From Membranipora membranacea (Eukaryota > Bryozoa > Gymnolaemata > Cheilostomatida > Membraniporidae): a DNA stretch of 60,000 bases. Shown here piece by piece: positions 32,189-43,706 of this stretch. The stretch is from positions 23,536,283-23,596,282 of the forward strand of contig OU612066.1 in NCBI GenBank assembly GCA_914767715.1. The letters are read 5' to 3'. Below the pieces are notes generated by a model. The model ran no database searches, was not told the origin of the DNA, and saw only the letters and a list, made by a program, of their open reading frames with translations. Position numbers and translations under genes: made by a program. The first letter of the stretch is position 1. Each line of letters starts with the position of its first letter.

Positions 32189-32440
32189 TCACCATATATC
32201 CTCGCTCAGACATAAAATTAATCTTGATAATGCTGAAAACATAAATGATCCTTGTTCTGACTACAATAACCATCAATGCAATAAGTTTATCTTTATTTTT
32301 TGTAAAAAATCATCTGTAGATTTTAACACTCTTGTTTTTTACGGAAAATACTTTCTTCTGAATAAATGTGCATTATTATTATATCTCGTGTTCGCATTAT
32401 CTGGTGCTGCATCCGTTCATTTTGACCATCATCAATAAAT

Positions 32441-33800
32441 CTCAATACAATTATAATAATAATAATATAATAATATAATTCAGTTAAGTGAGAATTTTTT
32501 TGGATTAAGTTTAGTTTTAAAAAGATTTAAAGTGAATGTTAATTGCCTGAATATTCATGGACATGCAAAATTCAAAATGAATAAAGTTCGAAATATGGTA
32601 TAACTGAAATATGGCCTATGTCTGATAGTCAGAGTGCTGGCAATGATCAACAATTAGTTACAAAGAATGGCAACGTCAAAGCTATAGTAGCGCCTCCCAC
32701 ATTTGGTATCATATAGTTGTATAGCATGTTATTCGCCATATTTTTTACCAACGCCATTAATATCACAATCCCAAAAACGCTACTATAACTCTATAATAAA
32801 ATTAATGAATGTCAAAGAGATTAAAATGTTTCCTGCAAAGCTTCATTCATATATTGTTCAAAGGTAAACTGATTTGAAATAAATCCGATGGAAGTTTTTG
32901 CGATCAGGTGCTATACGTTACTCAACCTAGGCTAAAATGAACCACATAAAACAGGTTCCCATTCTTTTGATAATAAGTTCTGTCCCTGCGATGTTCTACA
33001 ATGTATTTCAGTATAACCCCATCCCTCCTATTCAAAGTGTTAATCATTGTAAAGTCACCGAATTCTTTCAAGTAAGCCTGGCATCATGCACCAAGCTGAT
33101 GCGCTTGTCTTATTCTTTTCATCTTCCGCATTAATGCATTGCAACAAAACACAATAATCCCTTTGAGTAAATAGAAATTTGAGTTGGCTGTTATCAGATT
33201 ACATATATTTGCTTTTGATGCTATGTAACCTGTTGACTATCTGCAGCTATTTTAGTTGGGTTACAAGTAACAGTCTATAAGGTCAGTTTTGCATATCTAA
33301 CAGTGTACACCTCTCAGAGTCTATCAAATTTATTATCGGTAAAGGAGGTGAGTGTTTATACAGTATTCATAGATTATTAATAAATATGGTGAAAAGGTTC
33401 ATTTCGGGGTTGATTCGATTCAGAAAGCGTCATCTAACCCTAATGATAATGGACACTTCATTCAGTTCGGTGAATGATTGATAGGAAAAAGCTGAATACA
33501 TAATGAGATAATCCTGGCACAGTGCAAAGATTGTATTAATTCATTAAAATTGATTCACCGGAGCAAGTATCTACTAACTTGTTGTATGGGGTGACAGGAC
33601 TAAAACGATGATGATTGAGGATAGGGTGGCATGTTGGCTTCTATGCAACAATTTAGACTAGAAATGTATCGGCAGCCTCAGTCAATACCTGCCAACAGGC
33701 AAGTCCCTCAAGTTGAGCACAATAGAAGAAGATCAAAAAGAAAGAGACAGGCAGTGTTTTCCGAGTTAAAAACAGAATAAGACCTATGGGCTAGTTTTGG
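32441..33800. other. No gene recognised
   Basis: An ATA-rich microsatellite at 32445-32478 is followed by AT-rich unique sequence. One 65-codon frame at 32937-33134 has no recognisable features. No repeat boundaries were identified except the D4/D5-shared flank up to 32595. Confidence 0.45.
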
Positions 33801-35100
33801 TAGATTGCCAAAATATAAATATTCGCTATATTTGGGTTTCTCTAGCTTCCCTTCCTTTCATTTGTTTACCAGCTGACGGCAATACTAGTACAAAGCCGTA
33901 GCTTAGACCAAATTCCCAGTAATAATTATTTCAGCAATTCGATTTTGTGGTGTGCTCAAGTAAAATTCGTTCTCACCTAATGAGTAAGCTATTGTTTTCA
34001 CAGTTTTCTGAGCTCTTACTTATTCCTCAATTTGGAGTTGTCCTCTCTCATGTTTGGTACTTTTAACCCACGCCGCATAGGAAAAACCTGCTGAAAGAGG
34101 GTTATATTGAGAACCGCCAATGTTAGGATAAAAATGATTTTTGATTCAGAGTCTGCACCATTCAAAACCCTGTGAGACAGTGTTTCAAAATCATTGGAGG
34201 CTTGAATGTTGATAGATCTTAATTTTAGTGAAGAAACTCATGAATGATTCTGGCAAATTGTCCGCAAAAGAGGCGGAAAATGCTATAATTGACTATCCAA
34301 ATACAAAAATTATTTCCAAAATTATGTCCATATGAGTTTTCAACGTTGCAGATTCTAAATCAAAAATAATGTTTATCCTATTATAAGCGGTTTTCAAGAT
34401 AACCCTCTTTTCAGCACGTTTTTCCTATGCGGCGTGGGTTAAAAGTACCAAACTGGAGAGATGACAACTCCAAATTGAGGCCTAAATCAGAGCTCAGTAA
34501 ACTGCCTATACACAAACAGGGTGACAGGAATACGTCATTTTCTGTCCAACCATTTTCTACCATTTAATTGGTGTAAATCAGAGTTGGCAAACCAGCTACA
34601 ATACATTTTTGTCACGTTGTTACAGTAACTTATACACAGAATGATGTATGTTGAGCAGCACTCGGGCATTGATCACCTGCCAGGCCCTGCTGATCATGTT
34701 GTAATAACACTGCAAGAAAGGCAAGAAGAACCACTGGGATACTTGTCAGCAGACAAGTGTAATTCAATGAAAAGGTAACGATTTTAGGATCACTCATCCA
34801 TCTTATCAATTTTTATGTGCGCATTGAATGTATGTATATGAACAAAAAAATCGGAATGATATGGAAAGAGTAGATCTTGTAACTTTCTTGTAAACATTAT
34901 AGTCTGTGGAAAGAAATTTGATTACTATTTATCAATATAAAAATTCCACAAACATTTGAGAGCTTCTGTGTATAGGGTTTTACATTGATTATTAATAATC
35001 AATTTTTTCTGTAGACCAATACCTTTTACCTATTGTTAATTTTATGACTTGTCAATGACAGGAAAAGGTAAGGGTATATTTTAAAGTTAGAAAGAATATC
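33801..35100 (-). repeat. Duplicated flank block G, copy 3 (inverted)
   Basis: Reverse complement of 7465-8350 with moderate divergence, interrupted by a MITE at 34001-34504. It stands in the same relation to M2 as copy 1 does to M1, so the M and G unit was duplicated in inverted orientation. Confidence 0.7.
34001..34504. mobile_element. MITE T, copy 1 (504 bp, long terminal inverted repeats)
   Basis: Begins CAGTTTTCTGAGCTCTTA and ends AGAGCTCAGTAAACTG. The inverted pairing extends through GAGTTGTC and TTTAACCCACGCCGCATAGG to the GGTTAT/ATAACC segment, about 110 bp per arm. The target, visible uninterrupted in 8110-8165, shows at most a degenerate 8-bp duplication (TGTATACA). The second copy is 51214-51718. 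Confidence 0.75.
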
Positions 35101-35356
35101 ACCACACCAGAGAACCCTTCTGTATCAGTTTTTTCAATTCATTTGATTTTAATCAATGTGCAAAGATAGTGATAAGCCTAAAGACCTCAGATTTTTACCA
35201 AATTTGGGAGTGTTGGCCAGGAAGATAAGTAGCTCAAAACATGACCGGGTCGAAGTAAATGAGAAATCAAATTCCCAATTCCATATTCAAGGATTCTAAA
35301 CTGTGATAATCTTACATACAAAAAAGGTAATATTTAGTCTTTTATACTTTCTATAG

Positions 35357-38300
35357 AATATCAATTTCTCAAATGGTCATCGGAGTAATCTGTATATTCC
35401 TTGGTATTGGAATTTGTTGTATTCCTTCGAGACTTTATCGCCAGATAACAAACGGTGCAATTGGCACAGGAATATGGGATGGTTTACTGTTTGTCATCAC
35501 AGGTATTGTGGGCTTGGTGGCAGCAAGCAGAAACGTCAGCAAGAAGGTAAATTTAAAATAATATGTCTAGGAGTACAGTTGTATTGAACATTTATTATCA
35601 TCATGGAGTTGGCATCCGCACCGTTTTGAATCAAACTGCCACAGACAGTCTGCCTCCACTTTTTTATCCCTTCAAACCCAGAGTGACTGTTGAAATGGAT
35701 AGGTTTAGCTAGAAGTAGTCCATTTGATTTGGCTTTTATATACTGCTGACACCATATTGTGTGGAATTATGATATTTTACATCTTTCGGCTCAGGTTGTT
35801 GCAGCTGCAGTGATGAATATACTCTGTGCCTGCGGAGGAGGTGTTCTCAGCCTTTTTGCTGCCTATGATATGGCTATAAACCAGTTGTGTTCATCCAAAA
35901 GTCTACTCATCACAACCATTCAACAGCCAACAACCACATGGCATTGGTCAGATGATGCCACCCCAACTACCACACCAGAAATGATTCCAACATTCGGGGA
36001 AGAAACCACCCGCTTTGATGAGGAACACTATAGGATCTGTCTCGTAAGTAGCGAATGTCACATGGTGCACTTAGAGTTGGGGACTGGAATTATTTAGTTT
36101 TCTCAATAAAAACAGCGTATTATTATTTCTCAGAAATCTCCTCATTGCTAACACATTGTACAGAATGGTTGGCTGAATGTTCAAAACTGAGGAGACATTT
36201 TAAACCTCTACATTGCTTGACACACTTAAAGCACACCAAGACCATGCAGAAGATGAACATCAACAACATGATTACAATGATACGTCATTTTTTAGAAAAT
36301 CAAATTGCTTGATATTGTCGTCAACTTTAATACACCCCATCTGTTTCTTTTCACAGAGGCCAGAACCTACCAACATCTTGTTTGCCCTGAATGCTTTGAA
36401 TGCACTGATGGGACTGATACAGATACCACTTGTGCTGTAATTTGTTGCCGTGCAGTTCCCGGATGCTGTGATTGCTGCGGGGTAAGTACTTGTTATAATT
36501 GTGTTGTTTCGGTACTTACTCTTCTCCCCTTGATTTGCCAAAGACTTAATACAGGAGGGTCCGTTGATATAATAATGAAAGCACTTCAGGAATCAAAATG
36601 AATTCAATTGAATAATATATTCCGAAATTACATCCTTGACAGTCAGCTCATGATAAATTATGCTTGATAGTCACATCGAAACATGGGTCTAACTTGGAGT
36701 TATGTTTTCACAGTTCTATTATGCAAGTATCAAATATGGGATTATAATTGCAAGGACCTGCAAAGTCAACAAACCATTGTCAATTATATGTATATGTATG
36801 TACAGGTAACGTGGAATCGGAATATGGAATATGCTCATGACTAAAATTGAAAGCTAAATAACTAAGCAAATTATGAACAAGTAAGGAAGGTGGTATGGTG
36901 AAGCACATGGGTGATATACTAAAAACAAGGATTGATGAGACTCAGATACTATCATGGTCCATAGAATTCCTGTAACCTATGACTACATGTAATAACAAAT
37001 ATAATATAAATAAATAAAAGCATTCAGACGACGGGACGCTGCCGTAGCGGACAGATGTAAAATCTTAAATATGGGGTGCAACCAGCACTTCCAGCTCCAT
37101 AAACATGACAACGATGAAAAAAACACATATATCACAACCCTGGCCACTACTGATGGCCAACTGTGCCTCGACTGCGCCGACAGCTTGGCCATCCTCGGGC
37201 CTGTTGGCCAAACACATCACCACATCACCTGACTCTGACTTCCAACAGCAAGCAATAAAGAGTGTCCGCTGCCCAACCAGTTCAAGCGCTACAAAACAAT
37301 CGACTGACAAACAAAAAATCTTTGGGCAAATCAAACTAAAACAACAAACCAGCTAAATGTATACATCAGCCTATGTCCAATTAACCCTTCACCTCGGCTG
37401 CCCCGCATTGACCAGCGACTGACCTGCATGGCTGGAAAATCTGGCCCAACCAACACGGAATCTTCACAGGTGTTCGCCTCACCTTTCCATTTGTCCCAGT
37501 ATTCATTTCAAAGCAATAAACCAAGGACAAGAAGTACGAATTTCCACATGTTCAAGGACTTTTGGGTGCTTCTCGTGATCATCATGTTTTCTACCCCCAC
37601 AGTCAGTTGGCATTTTCTCGCTAAGCGAACATTAATAAATCGTACTTACATTGGTACATAAATATACTCCATATCTAGTGGAAATTGTATCAATCCATAT
37701 TGAATTAGGCCGGTATTGCATTACGGTACAAACTGTCCGACATTGTTTGTGGTTTTCCATTGTACCAACAATGATTCAGCATACCTAGCTCAAGTGGTTT
37801 TGAAAATTACCCACACCATTTTCTAAGAAACCTGTCCATGACTTACAGGTCAATGGTGATCATTTCTGATCCCTGATAAGAGAGCAAACAGCAATACAAT
37901 ATTTTGAGCTTACTGCAGCTTCTCTATAATGAAGTTAAGAGCAGGTGTCCTTTACCATCCATACGAACACCATCCATCATATTCAGATTTTGAGAGGAAA
38001 ATAACTCCACTGATTGCTGAAGAGGTGATAATCCTACATCAACACTTGTCCTGTCAACAGGCAACCACGCTTGAGGATAAAATTGTAAAGGCTTTTAAAG
38101 TCTTGATTTGCGGGTACTGCTAAGACATCATGTGTTAGTATTGCATGGGCGAGATTTCCAGACGATTTAAGAAAGTTTCTGGTGGCGTTGCAATCTTATT
38201 TTGCCTGACAATGCATAGCTTCTTTGCAGAGGGATTTTTCATGTGATTTATTGCCAGCAGTCCTTACCACCAACCAGTTATGATGTTTCACAAATGTATG

Positions 38301-40082
38301 GCAGCTGTCCTTCTCCAGGAGAGGATAATTTTAATTATAGTAATAAACACACTGATACCTGATATATCAGCTCCACTATTTTGTTTTCTTTATATATATT
38401 TAATATTTGGCAAGGGCAAATTTTGCTTTTGCGCTTAATTTAAAACTTGTAGTGCGATAAAGATAAATTTTCACTGCATTAATGGAAATGAGTTAATGAT
38501 AAAAAACTGGTAAAAAAATAAGCCCATTCGACCATCTCTGATCGTGATGTTACTCACATAGCACTCTACGCTGACTTTCCAAGTTGAGATTGATATCTAG
38601 TAAAATGTTGTCGGATCGAGAAAGATCACAACAGTTCACTGCTGGCAGAGTTCATATGAGATTACGTTATAATACTGAGTGCAGTTTTTCGGCAGTTTGA
38701 TGATTTTATTACTGAACTACACCCTGGGGCAAATGCCCCAGGCAACTGATAAATTGCAATGCAAAGTTGCAACTGACTCCCGATCGTAACTCGCAATTGT
38801 AACTCACAATTGTAACTGATTCTTCAGAGCAAAAACCACTGTTCTTTATACTGACCTGTATAAATAGGTCGTAAAAATAGAAACGGGTGGGATGATATGT
38901 CATTATTTTGATGGCCAACCTCCGCATTTAGATGGTAATTAAATGTGCAAAAAATGGAAGTAAATGCGGAAGAGTATAACAATTAATCAGATTAGGACCA
39001 TGGCAACCATGACAGTGCAATATACAACACCTAACTTCATGTAGAGTCATGCACCTAGGCGTGTCACATACAGTGTATGTGACGATGTAACATTGATTGA
39101 TAGGACAGGGTTATTGAAGACAATTTCAATTGAAGATTTTAGGGTATTCAGATCTCCTTATTTTCACCACTGTTTATCTTTGAGATTAATTCTGACACTT
39201 CTCGCTTGTGGGTGAGCACAACTAATATGAAAATCAAAACGACATACATGCGATATAGTTTTTGATGTGGGTAGTTTTCCAGCTTAGTGTTGCAAGGTTG
39301 GATCAGACTTATGGCACAAGAAAATGGGGCGTCGAATGATTTTAACTACTAGTGCAGTACCCGCTTTACTGCTGTAAGCTCTGCAGCCACCACAATCACT
39401 ACTTCAAACTAACATATCTTGATAGTAATATCATAGTTTTATGGCAATTTTTCCAAATTTATGTGCATATGCAATGGTATTTAACTTTTATTTTAGGTAA
39501 GTGAGCCACCCTACATCACACAGTTTGATACTTCACAGGGAACAGTGCAATCAGGTTTATACGGTGAGTTAAGTCTAGGCCTTTTGCCTGTGTTAACCAA
39601 CCTCATGATATCTTTTTTTTTGGATGGTAAATAAAACTGCAGTTGTCAGTTTGTATATCGCTTAATGACAGTGCGATCATGAGGCCATCGTCGAAATTTT
39701 CTGGAAATGCGACCATGATTATTTTGATCACATGCATCACGACCGGCTCATTAGGCAACTCACATGCAGGATCTATAAACTTGTGACACACAAAAAGACA
39801 AAAAAAGGGAAAAAATATATTGAAATTTTTGCAAACTATGAAATCAGTTACTTCAGTTCGCCCAGATAATTAGTTTTGTGAATGAAGTGACTTACAGTTT
39901 TTTACTATGATATCAAGCACTAGATGAAAAAATAGCATAGTAATTACAATTTTATATGTTTTGAATTTTCATTTTCAGCTAGTCAGCTATCTTCCATGCC
40001 ATCGGATATTGGGTCGGTATCTACTGACCTACACAGTCAAAGTAACACCCAGCAGCATGAACAACGCCAGGAAGCGCTTTAA
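35357..40082 (+). CDS. MS4A/CD20-like four-pass membrane protein, copy M2
   Basis: Five exons: 35357-35546, 35795-36043, 36357-36481, 39497-39563 and 39979-40082 (stop TAA), all with GT/AG borders. Exon 1 carries helices 1 and 2 (ISISQMVIGVICIFLGIGIC; GIWDGLLFVITGIVGL). Exon 2 has helix 3 (VVAAAVMNILCACGGGVLSL) and a Thr/Pro-rich loop. Exon 3 has helix 4 (ALNALMGLIQIPLVL) then CCRAVPGCCDCCG, a likely palmitoylated juxtamembrane stretch. Exons 4-5 encode a polar tail ending QRQEAL. Exon 3 is 125 nt where the phase needs 126: LVL and CAVICC lie in different frames, so one base is missing (mutation or sequence error). The upstream start exon was not found. Intron 3 carries element H2. Confidence 0.6.
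37010..37680 (+). other. GC-richer island in M2 intron 3, unassigned
   Basis: This stretch is visibly less AT-rich than its surroundings. It contains frames such as MGCNQHFQLHKHDNDEKNTY and MFKDFWVLLVIIMFSTPTVS, each ending soon after. The composition suggests an inserted element, but I found no terminal repeats, target duplication or known domain. Confidence 0.3.
38610..39083. mobile_element. Repeat element H, copy 2 (474 bp)
   Basis: Same ends as copy 1 (GTCGGATCGAGAAAGATCAC; terminal hairpin GTCACATAC-AGT-GTATGTGAC). It is longer because of an extra segment with tandem CGCAATTGTAACTCA-type units at about 38778-38820. It sits in intron 3 of M2. Confidence 0.7.
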
Positions 40083-40306
40083 CTGGAGATAACCCTTTCT
40101 GAGACACAGCCTCAAACGTCAATCTTATCTTTCGTCTTAACAAAATTGATAGCTTCTCTAGAACACAATTTTCTGAAAGTACTTTTTGAACTTTTGTATT
40201 TAAAATTTTGTGTATGCAATATTATATAATTTTGTATGCAAAGTTTATTGTGACTGGCTTTACAACATAAGCGACCTTCACTCAGCCTATCTGTTTTAGC
40301 GAACCC

Positions 40307-41767
40307 AATTATCATTATTATTATTATTTTTCCCTGTTGATTTCCTCAGCTCTTCAGCCGGTGATATGTTGGTATCGGGTTAGGACCTCTAACCTGGGAT
40401 ATCCAACACCTTTCTCAGTATTCTTGCCGATCCTAGTAAAGCAGAGAACTGTACTCTGTCTACTTCCTTCTTCTCTATCTCCAGCATCTCCATTTGTTCA
40501 TGTATGTTAGCCACAGCTCCTAGTGCTCCTACAATGATTGGTATAACTGTCACTGATGTGTTCCAAATTTTTCTTATTTCTCTCGCCAGTTCCTGATATT
40601 TTTCCACCTTCTCCCTCTCCTTGTCTGTGACTCTTGCATCTCCTGGGACTGCTATATCAATGATCCAAGTGTGGTTGATTTCTTTGTCTTGCACAACGAT
40701 GTCCGGCCTGCGAGCTTGTATGATGTGGTCTGTTTGAATTGTAAAGTCCCACAGGATCTTTGCTTTCTCATTTTCTGTCACGCTCTCTGCCTGATGTTCG
40801 TACCAGTTTCTCCTGTGTTCTAGTTGATATCTCTTGCACAAATTCCAATGAATCAGTTGTGCCACCTTGTCATGACGTTTCTTATACTCTGTCTGTGCTA
40901 TTTTTGAACACTCTCTGAGTATATGAAACACGGTCTCTTCTCGTTCATTACACATTCTACACAGTGCTGTACCTCCTCGGTTCTCTCTATGTACTTTCTT
41001 CCATCGTGTTGGTAAAGCCTGATCCTGTGCAGCAATGAGTAGTCCTTCTGTTTCTTTCTTCATGTAGCCATTCTTTATCCACTTGTACGTTTTCTTGGTG
41101 TCTGTTCGATCTGCTATCTTGGTGTACTGTCCATGTAATGTTTTGTTCTTCCATTCCTGTTGTTTCTCCTCCCTCTTGTGGTCTTTATACTCTCGTTTGG
41201 TTTCTTTCTTCTCAAAACTCTTGAGGTATCTGTTGAGTCCTTTGTCTTCATGTTTTATGTAATCCGATAGTCCGTGTTCCGCTGTCCTGATAGTTTCTTC
41301 CACTGCTCTCAATCCTCTTCCTCCTTCATTTCTTGCCAAATACAGCCTTGCCACATCAGCCCTCGGATGTAGCGCTCTGTTTATAGTCATCAATTTTCTG
41401 GTTTTTCTGTCCATAACCTCAAGCTCCTCCTTTGTCCAGTCAAGTATTCCTCCAGAGTATCTGAGAACAGCAACCGCCCATGTGTTTACTGCTTTGATGG
41501 CGTTTCCTCCATTAAGCTTTGATTCCAATAGTAGTCTTAGTCTTCTATAATACTCTTTCCTTACTCTCTCCTTCATCTCTTTCATTTTAATGTCGTCAGC
41601 TTCCAGCACCCCCAAGTACTTGTAGTCCTGTTCTCCTAAGTCTTTCACCAGCTCTCCATCAGGTAACAATATCCCCTCATCCTGTTCACGTTTCCCCTTC
41701 TTCAACACTACTGTAGCACACTTCTGTATTCCGAACTTCATTCTTATATCCTGCGTGAAAATCAATA

Positions 41768-41803
<36 letters not shown>
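40307..41803 (-). mobile_element. R4/Dong-like non-LTR element inserted in an ATT microsatellite
   Basis: A 5-prime-truncated element flanked on both sides by ATT repeats (40312-40334 and 41767-41803). The Dong/R4 clade is known to target TAA-type microsatellites, so the flanks fit a site-specific insertion. Between the ORF stop and 40335 there is a short 3-prime UTR. Confidence 0.6.
40389..41765 (-). CDS. RLE-type LINE polyprotein, C-terminal 458 residues
   Basis: Open from the 5-prime truncation to its stop. It starts in the RT thumb (MKFGIQKCATVVLKKG; YKYLGVLEADDIKMKEM), then AVNTWAVAVLRYSGGILDWT and DRKTRKLMTINRALHPRADV, typical of R4/Rex6-type elements. A basic linker follows, then a CCHC finger (C-x2-C-x8-H-x4-C) near residue 270 and the restriction-like endonuclease (RRPDIVV...WIIDIAVPGD). 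The RT catalytic core is missing, so it cannot act alone. The open frame over 458 codons suggests a fairly recent insertion. Confidence 0.75.
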   Translation of the reverse strand: MIFTQDIRMKFGIQKCATVVLKKGKREQDEGILLPDGELVKDLGEQDYKYLGVLEADDIKMKEMKERVRKEYYRRLRLLLESKLNGGNAIKAVNTWAVAVLRYSGGILDWTKEELEVMDRKTRKLMTINRALHPRADVARLYLARNEGGRGLRAVEETIRTAEHGLSDYIKHEDKGLNRYLKSFEKKETKREYKDHKREEKQQEWKNKTLHGQYTKIADRTDTKKTYKWIKNGYMKKETEGLLIAAQDQALPTRWKKVHRENRGGTALCRMCNEREETVFHILRECSKIAQTEYKKRHDKVAQLIHWNLCKRYQLEHRRNWYEHQAESVTENEKAKILWDFTIQTDHIIQARRPDIVVQDKEINHTWIIDIAVPGDARVTDKEREKVEKYQELAREIRKIWNTSVTVIPIIVGALGAVANIHEQMEMLEIEKKEVDRVQFSALLGSARILRKVLDIPG

Positions 41804-41933
41804 GTTATTACTGGTCACGTTTTTATAGATCACGAATTCTACCAGTGATCTCATACGTAGCACCAAGTTGGTACCCATACTTTTAGAAGCGGGACAAGGA
41901 TATTCTTGAAAGAAGTTATGCCTCAGGGTTATT

Positions 41934-42260
41934 TTGCCATGGTTAGAACATTATGCTGAGCGTCTTGCAGCATTAAATTTAACAGAACTAGGTGTTTATC
42001 TGGACATATGCTGCCTAAAGTATGTCAATAATGTGAGAAAGAACACCAGCCATCCACATCACCATGATCTACATCACCTAGCATCAAATGACAGGCACCA
42101 TCATGAAACCACGACCCTCCCTAAATTCAACACTACTCTTGCAGAAATAGCCCTTTTTATAAATACGCATAAATACGTCAATGCCTTCTTATTATATATC
42201 TTCTTAATTTTTGTTGTTTTCACATGGTCTTATTTGCTTCATGCATTGATCGGTGGTTAA
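41934..42260 (+). CDS. Hypothetical His-rich ORF with C-terminal transmembrane segment
   Basis: About 108 codons, opening without an ATG (possible acceptor GCCTCAG at 41926). It has a His-rich middle (SHPHHHDLHHLASNDRHHH) and ends in a hydrophobic segment, FLLYIFLIFVVFTWSYLLHA. No family recognised. Its last bases overlap a stretch related to the end of block F, which is non-coding there on this strand, so doubt is warranted. Confidence 0.25.
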   Translation: MPWLEHYAERLAALNLTELGVYLDICCLKYVNNVRKNTSHPHHHDLHHLASNDRHHHETTTLPKFNTTLAEIALFINTHKYVNAFLLYIFLIFVVFTWSYLLHALIGG

Positions 42261-42526
42261 CAAAGTTCATAATATTACTCATGTTACAATGTTTTGTTCT
42301 GAATGATTTGTTTCTAATACCTGTTACGTATTATAGAATGAATGTTGTTACATGAGTGCATTTATAGGTGGCTACTGCATAGTTGTTCATGTTTCTTAAC
42401 ATTCTTTGTTTTGTTGAGAGGAGGGGAAAAACTGTTTCATATAGATGAGATGAAGAGAGTTGTCCCCTCACATGAAAAGGGGAGAACACTCCCGTTAATC
42501 TTCTTGTTTATCTATGTTTATTGCAG

Positions 42527-42749
42527 CATGAGACATTGGAGGCTTGTAACAATGAGACCATGTCACCACAAACAGTATATTGAAGTGTCAATCTGCGGAA
42601 AAAGGGTGAAAAAGATATTGTATAAGCATATTTGGCATATCACATCCACAAATCCTCTACAAACAAATCAAGACGACTTGGTGATGCTAAGAAAAGGAAC
42701 AAAGATAATCGTATCAAAGTGTGGCTGTTGTTGCAGAACGGAAATCTGA
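42527..42749 (+). CDS. Hypothetical cysteine-containing terminal exon
   Basis: A strong acceptor (TTTATTGCAG at 42526) precedes an open frame of about 73 codons ending TGA. The frame is basic, with a CHHKQYIEVSICGKRVKK segment, and ends in KCGCCCR. The terminal Cys-Gly-Cys-Cys-Cys cluster resembles ends of small secreted disulfide-rich or cystine-knot proteins, but I cannot assign a family. The frame is also open upstream to 42342, so it might be a longer single exon. No leader exon was identified. Confidence 0.35.
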
Positions 42750-43461
42750 ACATAGTTGACATATTTAAAGGAAGTGATTCCCTTCTGTTTTGATGCTCCT
42801 TCGTGTTTGCTGGCGATACTTGATACAAATCAGTGCATTTCATTATTAGCTCAGATGTCTAAGAAGTTTAATTAAAGCCTTATAAGCGCTATTTTATCAT
42901 AAAAAAAGTAGCAGGAGAATTTAATACAATTTTCAAACAGAACAAATCAAAAAACTCAGCACTGTTATTTGTCCGATTTTTGTGTTGGCCTTTGTGAAAA
43001 TGTCATTATATCTTGTGGAGATACAGACGGAGTAACTTTTGCTAAACATGGACACCCATGTCCCCAGTCTGGCACAGATATAAAACTCCACAGTCTCTCT
43101 GTATTGATATCAGCCAAAGTGTGAGTTGTCTTATATGCTGGATGGTAAAGAAAATAAGGCATCAACACTTGATAGGGCGCTGGGCTTTCAAAGCTACCTG
43201 ATTACCAGTTACACTTTAAACTTGCATAAAGCTTGCAAGCCTTATTGTCCACTTAGGGTAAGTTTAGCAACATTAACAGTGCGCTCACCCCTTACCTAAA
43301 TATCTCAAAAATCTTCATCACCAGAGAAACGCTTGGCGCATATATTCTAACTGTTGACGTTATATAAATAAATGAGATCAAGATATCATTTATTTGATCT
43401 CTGTTGCTGAACGCTGTTGCTGTGAAAAGAGTATGAAGATAACAAGACAGCTATCCTGACC
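42750..43461. other. No gene recognised
   Basis: AT-rich sequence. A short hairpin, AAATGAGATCAAG/ATCATTTATTTGATCTC, lies near 43368-43403. No supported coding frame. Confidence 0.45.
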
Positions 43462-43706
43462 ATCTCACAGACAAGCAGGGTACGATAAACATGATATATA
43501 CTTTTGAGCTGACATTGCAGTCATAGCAGGCTACTAAACTGTTCATGCAGCGTGATGTCTCTGACCTCTCAATCCCCCTCCCCCTGATAAAGCAGGAAGA
43601 ACAGGCCACATGTTACTCTCACGAAATGATAATACAACACAATACAATACATACAATACATAATACAATACATCTCACAGACAAGCAGCGTAAGATAAAC
43701 ATGCCA
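43462..43706 (+). repeat. About 33-bp direct repeat flanking a 177-bp segment
   Basis: CATCTCACAGACAAGCAGGG... (43462-43494) recurs at 43672-43706 with two changes. The segment between contains an (AATACAATAC)-type simple repeat at about 43630-43670. It abuts the BEL/Pao remnant. Confidence 0.6.

Larger units (their letters stand above)
30712..32440 (+). repeat. Duplicated peptide block D, copy 4 (internal deletion)
   Basis: Follows copy 1 from ATTACTAC to the GGAACTTTTTTTAG segment (31631). It then jumps directly into the middle of the leader exon, losing the promoter, non-coding exon and start codon. It continues to beyond the mature exon. Its downstream flank (32400-32595) is shared, inverted, with copy 5 (52556-52740). 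Confidence 0.85.

Noticed and set aside
37010-37680. A host exon cluster within M2 intron 3
   Set aside because: Higher GC and short frames are noted, but none is phase-compatible with the M2 exons and no homologue is recognised.
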